NCBI RefSeq assembly: GCF_039655865.1
Contig: NZ_JBBYXL010000009.1
Location: 124,001-188,000, forward strand
DNA length: 64,000 nt
Source of the DNA: Prosthecobacter sp. SYSU 5D2
GTDB taxonomy: Bacteria > Verrucomicrobiota > Verrucomicrobiia > Verrucomicrobiales > Verrucomicrobiaceae
Direction: 5' to 3'
Shown here: positions 9,928-18,050 of the stretch, in pieces
Numbering within the stretch: position 1 is the first letter of the stretch
Layout: the number at the start of each line of letters is the position of its first letter
Notes under the pieces: generated by a model
Seen by the model: the letters and a program-made list of their open reading frames with translations, nothing else
What the model was told of the DNA's origin: nothing
The model's database searches: none
Program-made: the position numbers and the translations under genes

Positions 9928-10153
9928 GTTTGGCACGCATGCTGGCCATGACTTCCGAATGAGGAATGCATCTCACACTGCCGCTTTCGATTTCTTCCCA
10001 GCGGCGGTCCAGGGTGGCTTTCATATCGTCGGTGAGGTCTTCATCGGCAGGCAGGCCGGAAAAACTGTCTTGAAGACGCTCGGCAATTTCCAGGCGGTCT
10101 TCTTCCGGCAGTGTCAGCAGAGTACTCAAGATGGATTCAGCAGCGGCGGTCAT
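9917..10153 (-). CDS. Addiction-module antitoxin (Unstab_antitox / TIGR02574-like)
   Basis: This is a 78-residue acidic protein starting MTAAAESILSTLLTLPEEDR, with the LPEEDRLEIAERLQDSF helix and the DRRWEEIESGSVRCIPHSEV segment that define the small putative addiction-module component family. It lies directly upstream of a RelE/ParE toxin and overlaps it. The antitoxin-first order lets it bind the toxin and repress the shared promoter. The leader between 10154 and the DUF1549 stop at 10188 is only 34 nt, so the promoter either lies inside the 3' end of the DUF1549 gene or is the upstream operon's own. Confidence 0.88.
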   Translation of the reverse strand: MTAAAESILSTLLTLPEEDRLEIAERLQDSFSGLPADEDLTDDMKATLDRRWEEIESGSVRCIPHSEVMASMRAKHGL

Positions 10154-10187
10154 GGCGGGACGAATCTACACGATTTGTCGGGACGGC

Positions 10188-13100
10188 TCAAGGCGCAAAG
10201 ACCCATTCGGGGGCGTTGAGGAGGGCCCAGAGGACGTCTTCGAGACGGTTGCGCCAGTCGCGGGTGAGGCGGGTGGTGGGCGGGTCGCCACGGCGGGCGG
10301 CGGCTTCTTCCTCGACGCGGAGGGCATTGGCCTCGGCATCCAGGTGATTGGTCCAGGAGACGTATTTCTGCGGGTAGCGGGGGCCGGGCTTTTCCACCTC
10401 TGCGGCCTGGACACGAGTTTCATAACCGTCCTTGAGATAGGCGATGTACTGCTCCCGCTCGGCGGCGGAAGGCTTGCGGGTGAGCAGGCGCAGATACAGG
10501 GTGTCCACCAGCCGGTCTAACGGCATGTCTTGCAAAGCCAGGGCGGTGATGCCGTGGTCGTCGCTGAGACGGGTGAGCCAGATGCCGACGGTGCCATTGC
10601 TGAGGATGGCGGGCTGGAGGGCATTGGGGGAGGTCTCCCGGCTGCTCACCGGATCCTGCCGGGAGCCACGCCAGCCGAAGGCTTCCATCACGTCACACAC
10701 GGCCTGGATGCGGGGCAGGCTCAGGCTGGGGCGGTCGCGCTCGTTGCTGGTGCTGGCCAGCATCCAGGCGCGGGTGGGGTGGCCCAGGGAGATGGAGTTT
10801 TTCATGTCGCGACGGCCGTCAATGTCCAAGCTCACCTCTTCCGTCTTGAAGGGCTTGCCGGTGGCGGAAAAGAGGGCGTCCACGATCTGCTCAGCCGCCA
10901 GACGGCGCGGAGCCGGAGAGGTGAAGAGGGGGCTGGTGGCGGTGAGCTTGGAGTCTGTGGCGCGCTGATAGGCGTGGGAATTCAGGATGATGCGGGAAAG
11001 GTTTTTCATGCTGTAGCCACCGCGCACAAACTCACGGCCTAACCATTGAACCAGTTCAGGATGGGTGGGCTTGCCCTTTTCCCAATCTTCCACCGGCTCG
11101 ACAATGCCGCGGCCCATGAACTGCTGCCAGAGGCGGTTGGCGATGACCTGGGCGAAGCGCTCGTTCTGCGGTGCGGTGATGAGGGAGGCGAGGCGGTCAC
11201 GGGAATCCTTGGGGTCCTGCGCGAGAGTGTCGGCGACGGATTCAGGAGCAAATTCGTCAAAGGGCCAGGCGGGCTCCACCTTGCTGCCGGGCTGCAAGGT
11301 GACCTGGATGAGGGGCTTGCGGCCGCCTTCATGCAGCTTGTCCATGGGCACGCTGCTGGTCTTGGGCACGTCCACGGATTTGCGCTCAAGCATGGCGGCC
11401 AGTTCAAAGAGGTCCTGCTGCAGGCTCTTGTGAGCGGGGGCATCGTGGCAGCGGGCGCATTTCATTTCCACGCCGAGGAAGGCGGTGCTGATGATGGTGC
11501 CCTTGGCGGCCATGGGCACGTCATTGCCGGAGGCCACGCCAAAGCCGGCCGGGCCGCCGAAACGCTCGCTGCCCTTCATGTGCAGCAGGTCGGTGACGAC
11601 GAGGTCCATGGGCCGGTCATCCATGAGCGCCTCATGCAGATACCAGCGGAAGGGGCCGGTGTTGTTCAGCGTGGGGTTCAGGATGTTGGGATTTTCCGCC
11701 AGGGCATCCTGCCAGTAGCCCATCCACTTGTCCGCCCAACGGCGGTCGGCCAGGAGGCGGTCAATGACCTTCGCGCGTTTGTCCTTGGACTTGTCGGCGG
11801 TGAAGGCGGCGATCTCCTCCAGCGTGGGCACCACACCGACGGTGTCCAGGGTGACACGGCGGAGAAAGGCCAGGTCATCGCTCAAAGCGGTGATCTCGAT
11901 ACGGTCCACGTTCATCTCCGGCCAGACGGCACCTTCGCTGATCCAGCGCTGGATGACCTCGATCTGCTCGGCCTTCAAAGGATGGCCCTTGGGCGGCATG
12001 ATGTAGTCTTCATCCGTGGTGCTGATGCGGGCGATGAGGGAGCTTTTTTCCGGCTGGCCGGGAACGATGGCAGGCCCGTCGGATTCGCCGCCCTTCAGGG
12101 CATCGGCCAGGGAGTCGAGCTTCAGGTCGCCCTTGGTCTTGCTGCCCTGGTGACAGCTAAAACAACTGGCCTCCAGGATGGGCATGACCTCTTTGTAAAA
12201 GTTCACGCCGTCTTTTTTCGCCGCAGAGTACTGGGAGGATACGGCGGCGATCTTGGCATTGAGGAAATGGTCAACCTCATTGTTAGACGGGTAACCCTTC
12301 ACCGGTGCGGGCACCTTTACCGGAGGCACGGAGGCCAGCCACTCCGCAGCGGCGGCGCGGCGTTTTTTCCAGTAGCCGTCCTGCTGCGCCAGCACCTTGG
12401 CGCGGCGGGCGGCGTTCATGTCAATCAGCAGGGCGGACTGCTGCTTTTCATAGGCGGTCCAGCCAGCGTCGTTATACGCCACCTTGGTTTTGCCAGGGGC
12501 CAGAAGCTCCCAGAATTCGCTGCCTTCATAGGAAACGGCCACCACGGTCTCACCCGTTTCAGGACGTTTCTTGGAGCTGCCAGTAATGCCGCCGATCATG
12601 CTCTCGACGACAAACAGGTGCTCGCCACCCTTGGTTTCAAATTCGGCCCAGGTTTCCTGCGTGCCGGGAGGGGCAAAGCGGAAATCCGGCCCCAGGTTCA
12701 AATACACATCCTGCTCGGAGACGCGGCCATGACCGCCGGTGTCCGATTTGGCAAAGGGCATGTCCAGGAACGGCTTGCCATCAATGTGCAGGCGGGTGGC
12801 GCTGCGGCCACGGAGGAGCAGGCGATGCTTGCCCGCAGGCAGGTTCACCACCGAGGCGGCCCGGAGAAGGTAAGGGATGGGCCGGTCCGCGCGGACGCCG
12901 GTTTCGATGTACTTCTGCGGCACTTCCGAAAGGCCGAAGACATCCAGCGTATAGGTTTCCGTGGCGGCAGGCGGCATCGCGGGCCATGAGTTTTTGGCAG
13001 GCACGCCTTCTTCACAAAGCTGGACGAGCACCTTGCCCTTGGGCAGCTTTTTCGCATCAATGGGCGGCGGTGGCGGCTGGAACTGGTAACGCTGGGCCAG

Positions 13101-13907
13101 CAACACCTCCGGCAAGATCTCCCGGTAGATGGCGATCTCATCCAGACTGCCTTTCAGCGTATTGCTTGCGCCGCCGCCGTAGCCGGTGCCGATCATCACA
13201 TCATCCGCATCACTGACGGGCGGCTCCGTAGTCTTGCCGGCGATGTCCCAGACTCCGCCGGGCACCTTCTTGCCATCCACATAGGCGGCCATGGTCTCGG
13301 GCTTGCCAAAGGTGTAGGTCATGGCCACATGATGCCAGCCGGAGCCGGGGAGAAAACCTTCCTTGGCCACCCAGCGATGGTAGTTTTCCGCGCCGGCCTT
13401 GTTGCGGCTGCGGAAGAGAAAACAGGGCCGGGCCTCGCCTCCTTCACCTTTGAGCCGGAGCGCCCAGTTCTGGTTCTCGGCGGTGAACGCCTTGGACTTG
13501 TTGCGTCCTTTGCCGATGAGATAGACATACTTGCCGTTGCCCAGCTCCTCCGCATTCACCCAGGCCTCGATGCTGAGGACATCGCCCTGCTGAAAGCGCA
13601 GATTGGTTTCAGGCAGGTCGGATTCCTTGACCTGGATGTAGCTGTCCTGGCCAGTGAAGTTGACGGCTTTGTTGCCCTTTTCAAAAGCCGGATAGGCAGG
13701 CTTCTGCGGACCGAAGGCATCAATCGCGGCCTTGCCCTTCAGCGTACCGGGTTCTTTCTTTTCAAAGGTCCACTTCACCAGCGGCGTGACCTTCGGAATG
13801 GGCGTGGAGTCATTCTGGGCGGCGTTCTTTGCATCGTCCGCAGGATCAGCCGCGAGGAGCAGGCCGGGGAGGATGAGAAATGGAAGGGCGCGGGTCATGG
13901 GTAGCAT
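10188..13907 (-). CDS. LamG + cytochrome c (PSCyt1) + DUF1549 + DUF1553 secreted protein
   Basis: This 1239-residue protein has a signal peptide (MLPMTRALPFLILPGLLLAA). A LamG/concanavalin-like domain covers about 45-275 (WHHVAMTYTFGKPETMAAYVDG). A PA14-like beta region follows at about 300-450. A planctomycete cytochrome c domain lies near 565-665, with heme motif C-F-S-C-H near 581 and a probable distal Met in YIMPPKG. Next come PSCyt2/DUF1549 (LRRVTLDTVGVVPTLEEI near 675), a second CxxCH (C-A-R-C-H near 818) and DUF1553 (ANRLWQQFMGRGIVEPVEDW near 925, then RIILNSHAYQR). These proteins are abundant in planctomycetes and verrucomicrobia and are thought to be extracytoplasmic heme proteins paired with DUF1501. 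Their reaction is unknown. An alternative ATG lies three codons downstream. Confidence 0.9.
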   Translation of the reverse strand: MLPMTRALPFLILPGLLLAADPADDAKNAAQNDSTPIPKVTPLVKWTFEKKEPGTLKGKAAIDAFGPQKPAYPAFEKGNKAVNFTGQDSYIQVKESDLPETNLRFQQGDVLSIEAWVNAEELGNGKYVYLIGKGRNKSKAFTAENQNWALRLKGEGGEARPCFLFRSRNKAGAENYHRWVAKEGFLPGSGWHHVAMTYTFGKPETMAAYVDGKKVPGGVWDIAGKTTEPPVSDADDVMIGTGYGGGASNTLKGSLDEIAIYREILPEVLLAQRYQFQPPPPPIDAKKLPKGKVLVQLCEEGVPAKNSWPAMPPAATETYTLDVFGLSEVPQKYIETGVRADRPIPYLLRAASVVNLPAGKHRLLLRGRSATRLHIDGKPFLDMPFAKSDTGGHGRVSEQDVYLNLGPDFRFAPPGTQETWAEFETKGGEHLFVVESMIGGITGSSKKRPETGETVVAVSYEGSEFWELLAPGKTKVAYNDAGWTAYEKQQSALLIDMNAARRAKVLAQQDGYWKKRRAAAAEWLASVPPVKVPAPVKGYPSNNEVDHFLNAKIAAVSSQYSAAKKDGVNFYKEVMPILEASCFSCHQGSKTKGDLKLDSLADALKGGESDGPAIVPGQPEKSSLIARISTTDEDYIMPPKGHPLKAEQIEVIQRWISEGAVWPEMNVDRIEITALSDDLAFLRRVTLDTVGVVPTLEEIAAFTADKSKDKRAKVIDRLLADRRWADKWMGYWQDALAENPNILNPTLNNTGPFRWYLHEALMDDRPMDLVVTDLLHMKGSERFGGPAGFGVASGNDVPMAAKGTIISTAFLGVEMKCARCHDAPAHKSLQQDLFELAAMLERKSVDVPKTSSVPMDKLHEGGRKPLIQVTLQPGSKVEPAWPFDEFAPESVADTLAQDPKDSRDRLASLITAPQNERFAQVIANRLWQQFMGRGIVEPVEDWEKGKPTHPELVQWLGREFVRGGYSMKNLSRIILNSHAYQRATDSKLTATSPLFTSPAPRRLAAEQIVDALFSATGKPFKTEEVSLDIDGRRDMKNSISLGHPTRAWMLASTSNERDRPSLSLPRIQAVCDVMEAFGWRGSRQDPVSSRETSPNALQPAILSNGTVGIWLTRLSDDHGITALALQDMPLDRLVDTLYLRLLTRKPSAAEREQYIAYLKDGYETRVQAAEVEKPGPRYPQKYVSWTNHLDAEANALRVEEEAAARRGDPPTTRLTRDWRNRLEDVLWALLNAPEWVFAP

Positions 13908-14063
13908 CAGTGTGAAGATTTAAACGCTCCCTGACGAGACATTTCATGAGACCGCACACCCCACTTTAGGGGGATGGAGAGGGCGGGTCCGTTGTGCAGG
14001 CTGCCAGCCAGGAGCCTGAAAATTGTTGCTTGCCCCGGCGGGCATCTCCTCTTCAGTCCTGGG

Positions 14064-14882
14064 ATGGGAGAGCCGGTCACGCCATCAGCCTCAGCCGGAG
14101 ACTGGCTGAAGGCGCTGCTGTTGCAACTGGTGGACCGCGCGGAGCTGGATGTGGCGGACCTGCGGGCCCATCCGCAGGAGGCGCTGCACCGCCTGCGCCT
14201 GCGCATGAAAAAGGCGGAGGCCCTGCTGCGGCTGAGCGCGGGCGGGCTGGGCAGGAAGCAGCGCAAAGACCTGCGCAAGCAGATGAAACAGGTGAAAAAC
14301 GCCGGGGGCGGCCAGCGGGACGCGGAGGTGGTGGCCACCCTGGCGGAAAAGCTGGGCGCCAAGGCCGGGCTGAAGCTGCTCCAGCCGCCGCAGCCACCCG
14401 CAGAGGCCAGGCCAAAAGCGGCCCCGCTGCGCGCCCTGCTGAAAAGCCTGCGGGCGGACCTGGAGCGGCAGCCTTTCTCCCGGCTGGACTGGGAGGAGGT
14501 GGCGGACAACTACGCAGCCTGCTACCGCGCGGGCCGCCGACTGATGCGGAAGGCGCAGGAGGCCATGGAGCCGGAGACCTTCCACCGCTGGCGCAAGCGG
14601 GTAAAGGCCCTGCTGTATCAAACCCAGGCCCTGCATGACTCCGTGGACGCTCCCCAAAAGCGGCTGGAGCGCAGCCGCAAGCTGGCCCGGCTGCTGGGAC
14701 GCGAGCAGGACCTGACGCTGCTGGAGGCGGCCAGCGGCACCCAGTTTCCTGACAATGCCTGGCAAGCGGTGATCCAGGCCGGGCGAGAAAAGGGCCGCCC
14801 CAAAATCTTCAAACAGGGCGGCAAGCTCTACCGGAAACCGGTACGGAAATTCGCCCATTTGCACGGCCTCCCCGGCCGCTGA
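14064..14882 (+). CDS. CHAD domain protein
   Basis: This is a helical, Arg/Lys/His-rich protein of 272 residues from the ATG at 14064. An in-frame ATG at 13974 would add 30 unconserved-looking residues. Conserved CHAD features are visible in both helical halves: HPQEALHRLRLRMKKAEALLRL near 33 and FHRWRKRVKALLYQTQAL near 180. REQDLTLLE lies near 217. CHAD (conserved histidine alpha-helical) domains bind polyphosphate and associate with polyP granules; this is family knowledge. The next genes downstream on this strand are allophanate hydrolase, a ROK protein and a Ppx/GppA-like protein. The latter may relate functionally through polyP. The gene is extremely GC-rich (around 70 percent by eye). 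Confidence 0.8.
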   Translation: MGEPVTPSASAGDWLKALLLQLVDRAELDVADLRAHPQEALHRLRLRMKKAEALLRLSAGGLGRKQRKDLRKQMKQVKNAGGGQRDAEVVATLAEKLGAKAGLKLLQPPQPPAEARPKAAPLRALLKSLRADLERQPFSRLDWEEVADNYAACYRAGRRLMRKAQEAMEPETFHRWRKRVKALLYQTQALHDSVDAPQKRLERSRKLARLLGREQDLTLLEAASGTQFPDNAWQAVIQAGREKGRPKIFKQGGKLYRKPVRKFAHLHGLPGR

Positions 14883-14923
14883 TCCCGCGCCACACGGCCC
14901 GATCCCGCTCCTCCCTGCTGCCT

Positions 14924-14940
14924 TTGGCACGGCGGCTGCA
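14924..14940 (+). promoter_or_regulatory. Sigma-54 (-24/-12) promoter of allophanate hydrolase
   Basis: The sequence TTGGCACGGCGGCTGCA matches the RpoN consensus YTGGCAC-G-N4-TTGCW except for one base (CTGC for TTGC). The invariant GG (14926-14927) and GC (14938-14939) are 12 bp apart. It predicts transcription from about 14951 and a roughly 40 nt leader before the ATG at 14990. A TTG inside the promoter (14924) opens an artefactual longer reading frame. The same element with the same spacing precedes the ammonium transporter at 50848. Confidence 0.72.
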
Positions 14941-14989
14941 TTCTGTGTGCGTGGACAGCGGCTCCGCACCCCCGCCGTCCGCCCTTTGC

Positions 14990-16792
14990 ATGACGCCAGA
15001 TCTCTCCATCGCCACCTTGTTACAGGCTTATCGCAGCGGCACCGCCAGCCCGCAGCAGGTCGTCCTTGCAGCCTGGGAAAGGGCCGCCCAGGATGACCCT
15101 GCCATCTGGATCAACCGTGCCACCTTGCAACAGTTGCAACACCATCTGGCCGCCCTGGACGGTGAATCCCCGGACACCCGGCCGCTCTATGGCATCCCGT
15201 TTGCCATCAAAGATAACATTGACTGCGCGGGCCTGCCCACCACCGCCGCGTGTCCAGACTGGAGCTATGATCCAGAGGAAAACGCCCATGTCGTGGAGTT
15301 GCTGATTCAGGCCGGGGCCATTCCGCTGGGGAAAACGAATCTGGACCAGTTTGCCACCGGGCTGGTGGGTGTGCGCTCCCCTTATGGCATCCCGGAAAAT
15401 GCCTTTGATCCCCGTTACCTGCCCGGCGGCAGCAGCAGCGGCTCCGCTGTAGCCGTGGCAAAAGGGTTGTGCAGCTTCGCCCTGGGCACGGACACAGCCG
15501 GATCCGGCCGGGTGCCGGCCGCCTTTAACAACCTCATCGGCCTGAAGCCGACACGCGGTATCCTCAGTTGCACGGGCGTTGTGCCCGCCTGCCGCACTCT
15601 GGACTGTGTGTCCATCTTTTCCCTGTCTGCTGCGGATGCGGCCCTGGTGCTGGACATAGCGGCTTCTTATGATCCTAAAGATGGTTATGCCAGGAGGCAG
15701 GCACCGTCCAGCCCGCCTGTCTGGCCGCCGCGCATCGCGGTGCCTGCGGCGGAGCAGCTTGATTTTTTTGGCAATGACAGCGCCCGTGAGCTTTTTGAAT
15801 CCGCCATCGCGACCGTCAAGAGCCTGGGCTGGACGGTGGTCGAGACGGACATCACTCCGCTGCTGGATGCGGCGCGGCTTTTGTATGAAGGCCCCTGGGT
15901 GGCGGAGCGTGCGGCAGTCATCAGCAGCCTGCTCACGCTGAACCCGCAGGCTCTCCTGCCGGTCACCCGCAGCATCATTGCCGGCGGGCTGAAAGGCAGC
16001 GCCATGGATGCCTTCAAGGCCCAGTACCGCCTGGCTGATCTGAAGCGCGCCAGCGAGGCCATCTGGGACCGCGCAGATGCCCTGCTGATGCCCACCACAG
16101 GCACGCTTTATACCCTGGCCGAGGTGGAGGCGGAGCCCGTCCAGCTCAACAGCAACCTGGGCCGCTACACCAACTTCATGAACCTGCTGGACCTGTGCGG
16201 ATGCGCCGTCCCGGCAGGGTTTCTGGGGGCCGGCCTGCCCTGGGGCATCACCTTTTATGCTCCCGCTTTTGGTGATGCCTTGGTGCTGGACTGTGCCGCG
16301 CACTTCCATGCGGCGCGCGATCTGCCGGTGGGAAAAACCGCGCTTACCAGCAGCGATCTGCCCCTGCCTGCCGCCGGGTTCGATGAGGAGGAGACGCCCA
16401 TGCTGGCGCTGGCCGTGTGCGGGGCGCACATGGAGGGGCTGGCGCTACATCACCAGCTCAGCAGCCGTGGGGCGCGTCTTTTACAGCGCACGGTCAGCAC
16501 GCCTGTTTACCGGCTCTATTTGCTGCCCGGACATGGCAGCGTTCCTGACCGGCCCGGCATGGTGCGCGTGAGCGAGGGCGGTGCCGCCATTGAGGTGGAG
16601 GTGTGGGAACTGCCGCAGGCCACCGTCGGCTCCTTCATCACCGGCATCGCCGCGCCGCTGGGCCTGGGCAAGGTACAACTGGCGGATGGCACCGCCGTCT
16701 GCGGCTTCATCTGCGAGGGCATCGTGGCGGAATACGCGCAGGACATTACCACCCTCGGGAGCTGGCGGGAATGGCTGCGGCTCACCCAATAA
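14990..16792 (+). CDS. atzF: Allophanate hydrolase (amidase-signature family)
   Basis: This 600-residue cytoplasmic enzyme predictably hydrolyses allophanate (urea-1-carboxylate) to ammonia and CO2. The amidase-signature domain (about 5-430) carries the Ser-cisSer-Lys triad: Lys74 in FAIKDNIDCAG, the GGSSSGS cluster at 146-152, and the nucleophile Ser172 in GTDTAGSGR. The C-terminal domain (about 450-600; LALAVCGAHMEGLALHHQL, then YRLYLLPGHGSVPDRPGMVR) is the allophanate-hydrolase-specific extension that separates it from GatA and other amidases. Total length fits AtzF/DUR1,2-type hydrolases. No urea carboxylase, cyanuric acid or biuret hydrolase gene is adjacent, so the source of allophanate is not shown here. 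The ATG at 14990 was chosen because the longer frame begins in the sigma-54 promoter, which indicates nitrogen control. Confidence 0.9.
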   Translation: MTPDLSIATLLQAYRSGTASPQQVVLAAWERAAQDDPAIWINRATLQQLQHHLAALDGESPDTRPLYGIPFAIKDNIDCAGLPTTAACPDWSYDPEENAHVVELLIQAGAIPLGKTNLDQFATGLVGVRSPYGIPENAFDPRYLPGGSSSGSAVAVAKGLCSFALGTDTAGSGRVPAAFNNLIGLKPTRGILSCTGVVPACRTLDCVSIFSLSAADAALVLDIAASYDPKDGYARRQAPSSPPVWPPRIAVPAAEQLDFFGNDSARELFESAIATVKSLGWTVVETDITPLLDAARLLYEGPWVAERAAVISSLLTLNPQALLPVTRSIIAGGLKGSAMDAFKAQYRLADLKRASEAIWDRADALLMPTTGTLYTLAEVEAEPVQLNSNLGRYTNFMNLLDLCGCAVPAGFLGAGLPWGITFYAPAFGDALVLDCAAHFHAARDLPVGKTALTSSDLPLPAAGFDEEETPMLALAVCGAHMEGLALHHQLSSRGARLLQRTVSTPVYRLYLLPGHGSVPDRPGMVRVSEGGAAIEVEVWELPQATVGSFITGIAAPLGLGKVQLADGTAVCGFICEGIVAEYAQDITTLGSWREWLRLTQ

Positions 16793-16897
16793 GAGGGAAG
16801 ATGGTGTACGTCCATTCCTTGACCAGGGAATGTTGTTGCTTGCCCCCGGCGGCAAATCCGTCGTCAATGCAGGCGAACCTTTTGACCTTCACCTGCC

Positions 16898-17950
16898 ATG
16901 CCCGCCAAACCTTCTGCCGCCCGGAAACCGGACAAAAAAAAGTCCCTCAAGAAAAAGGTGAAGTCTCCAGTGGAGCCCGCTTTGAAATCCGTGCCCTTCT
17001 GGATCGGCTTTGACCTGGGCGGGACGAAGATGCTGGCCTGCGTACTGGATGCGGAATACAACCTGCTGGGCAGCGCCCGCAAGTCCACCAACGGCTCCGA
17101 CGGCCAGATCAAAGGCCGCAAAAAGATCGTCACCGTCATCCATGAGGCCATCGCTGCCGCAGGGGTGGACCCGAAGGGATTGCAGGGCATCGGCATCGGC
17201 TGTCCCGGCCTGGTGAATCCTGACAAAGGCATCCTGCTCAGCGCACCGAACCTGGGCTGGAAAAACATGGGCCTGTCCGGCATCCTGAAGACCGCGTTTA
17301 AAAAACCCGTCGCCGTGCTCAATGACGTGGATGCAGGCACCTTTGGTGAATATAAGCTGGGCTCCGGCAAAGGCGCGCGCTCCCTGCTGGGCATCTTTCC
17401 TGGCACGGGTGTGGGATCCGGTTTTGTCTATGATGGCAAGCTCATCATGGGCCGCAATGTCTCCGCCATGGAACTGGGCATGATTTATATGCCCGGCACC
17501 CACCTGGGCAGCCCCATCCCAGGTGCCGTGCTGCTGGAGGACATGACTAGCCGCCTCGCCATCGCCTCCCAGGCCGGAGTGGCCTGCTACCGGGGCCAGC
17601 TCCCGGACCTGGACAAGAAAACCCGTGGAAATCTGCGCGACATCCGCAGCAAGGCCCTTTCCGCCGCCTACACCACGGGGGAGGAAGCGGCGGTCACCAT
17701 CTTCCGCAATAGTGTAGCCTACCTGGGCATGGGCATCGCTGCCGTGGTCAATTTGCTTGCCCCGGACCACATCACGCTCGGCGGTGGTCTGGTGGAAGAG
17801 ATGCCCCAGCTTTATCTCACCACCCTCAAGGAGGAGGTGAACCGCTACGCCCTGCCCGGCCTCACGCCCGGCATCAAATACTCCATCGCCAAACTGGGCG
17901 GCAGCGCTGTCGCCATCGGCAGCGTCGCCTGGCTGCGCGAGAAAAAGTGA
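16898..17950 (+). CDS. ROK family sugar kinase-like protein, zinc site missing
   Basis: This 350-residue protein has the N-terminal phosphate loop FDLGGTKMLACVLD (about 38-50), GIGCPGLVNP near 99, the catalytic Asp143 in LNDVDAGTFGEY, and the second phosphate motif FPGTGVGSG near 168. This is the ROK (repressor/ORF/kinase) glucokinase layout. Typical ROK proteins have a His after the GE.GH segment and a CxCGxxGCxE zinc motif. Here the corresponding stretch reads ELGMIYMPGTHLGSP and LLEDMTSRL, with no Cys and with Met at the His position. There is no N-terminal winged helix, so it is not a NagC/XylR-type repressor. Instead the first 30 residues are a Lys/Pro-rich tail. It is likely a glucokinase or related sugar kinase of a zinc-free subgroup. 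The substrate is unknown. Confidence 0.82.
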   Translation: MPAKPSAARKPDKKKSLKKKVKSPVEPALKSVPFWIGFDLGGTKMLACVLDAEYNLLGSARKSTNGSDGQIKGRKKIVTVIHEAIAAAGVDPKGLQGIGIGCPGLVNPDKGILLSAPNLGWKNMGLSGILKTAFKKPVAVLNDVDAGTFGEYKLGSGKGARSLLGIFPGTGVGSGFVYDGKLIMGRNVSAMELGMIYMPGTHLGSPIPGAVLLEDMTSRLAIASQAGVACYRGQLPDLDKKTRGNLRDIRSKALSAAYTTGEEAAVTIFRNSVAYLGMGIAAVVNLLAPDHITLGGGLVEEMPQLYLTTLKEEVNRYALPGLTPGIKYSIAKLGGSAVAIGSVAWLREKK

Positions 17951-17989
17951 CCGCCACCACCTAACCAACTTTTCATTTAACCGGATCCT

Positions 17990-18039
17990 CATTTGTCATT
18001 TCGTTCCCGCTTCGCGGGATCATTCGTCATTCGTCATTC
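17990..18039. repeat. Intergenic CATTYGTCATT repeat with TCCCGC-TTC-GCGGGA hairpin
   Basis: The stretch begins CATTTGTCATTTCGT. Then comes the hairpin TCCCGC-TTC-GCGGGA (18005-18019) and the tandem CATTCGTCATTCGTCATTC (18021-18039), ending 11 bp before the ATG of the Ppx/GppA-like gene. The core CATTCGTCA recurs at 56753-56761 and 61839-61847, also in short gaps before gene starts. This suggests a small dispersed repeat rather than a site specific to one gene. Confidence 0.5.
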
Positions 18040-18050
18040 TGCCTTTGTCC

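Noticed and set aside
11046-12989. 647-codon plus-strand frame opposite the DUF1549/1553 gene
   Set aside because: The opposite strand has heme motifs and several conserved domains. This frame has no recognisable motif and is Gly/His/Val-rich.
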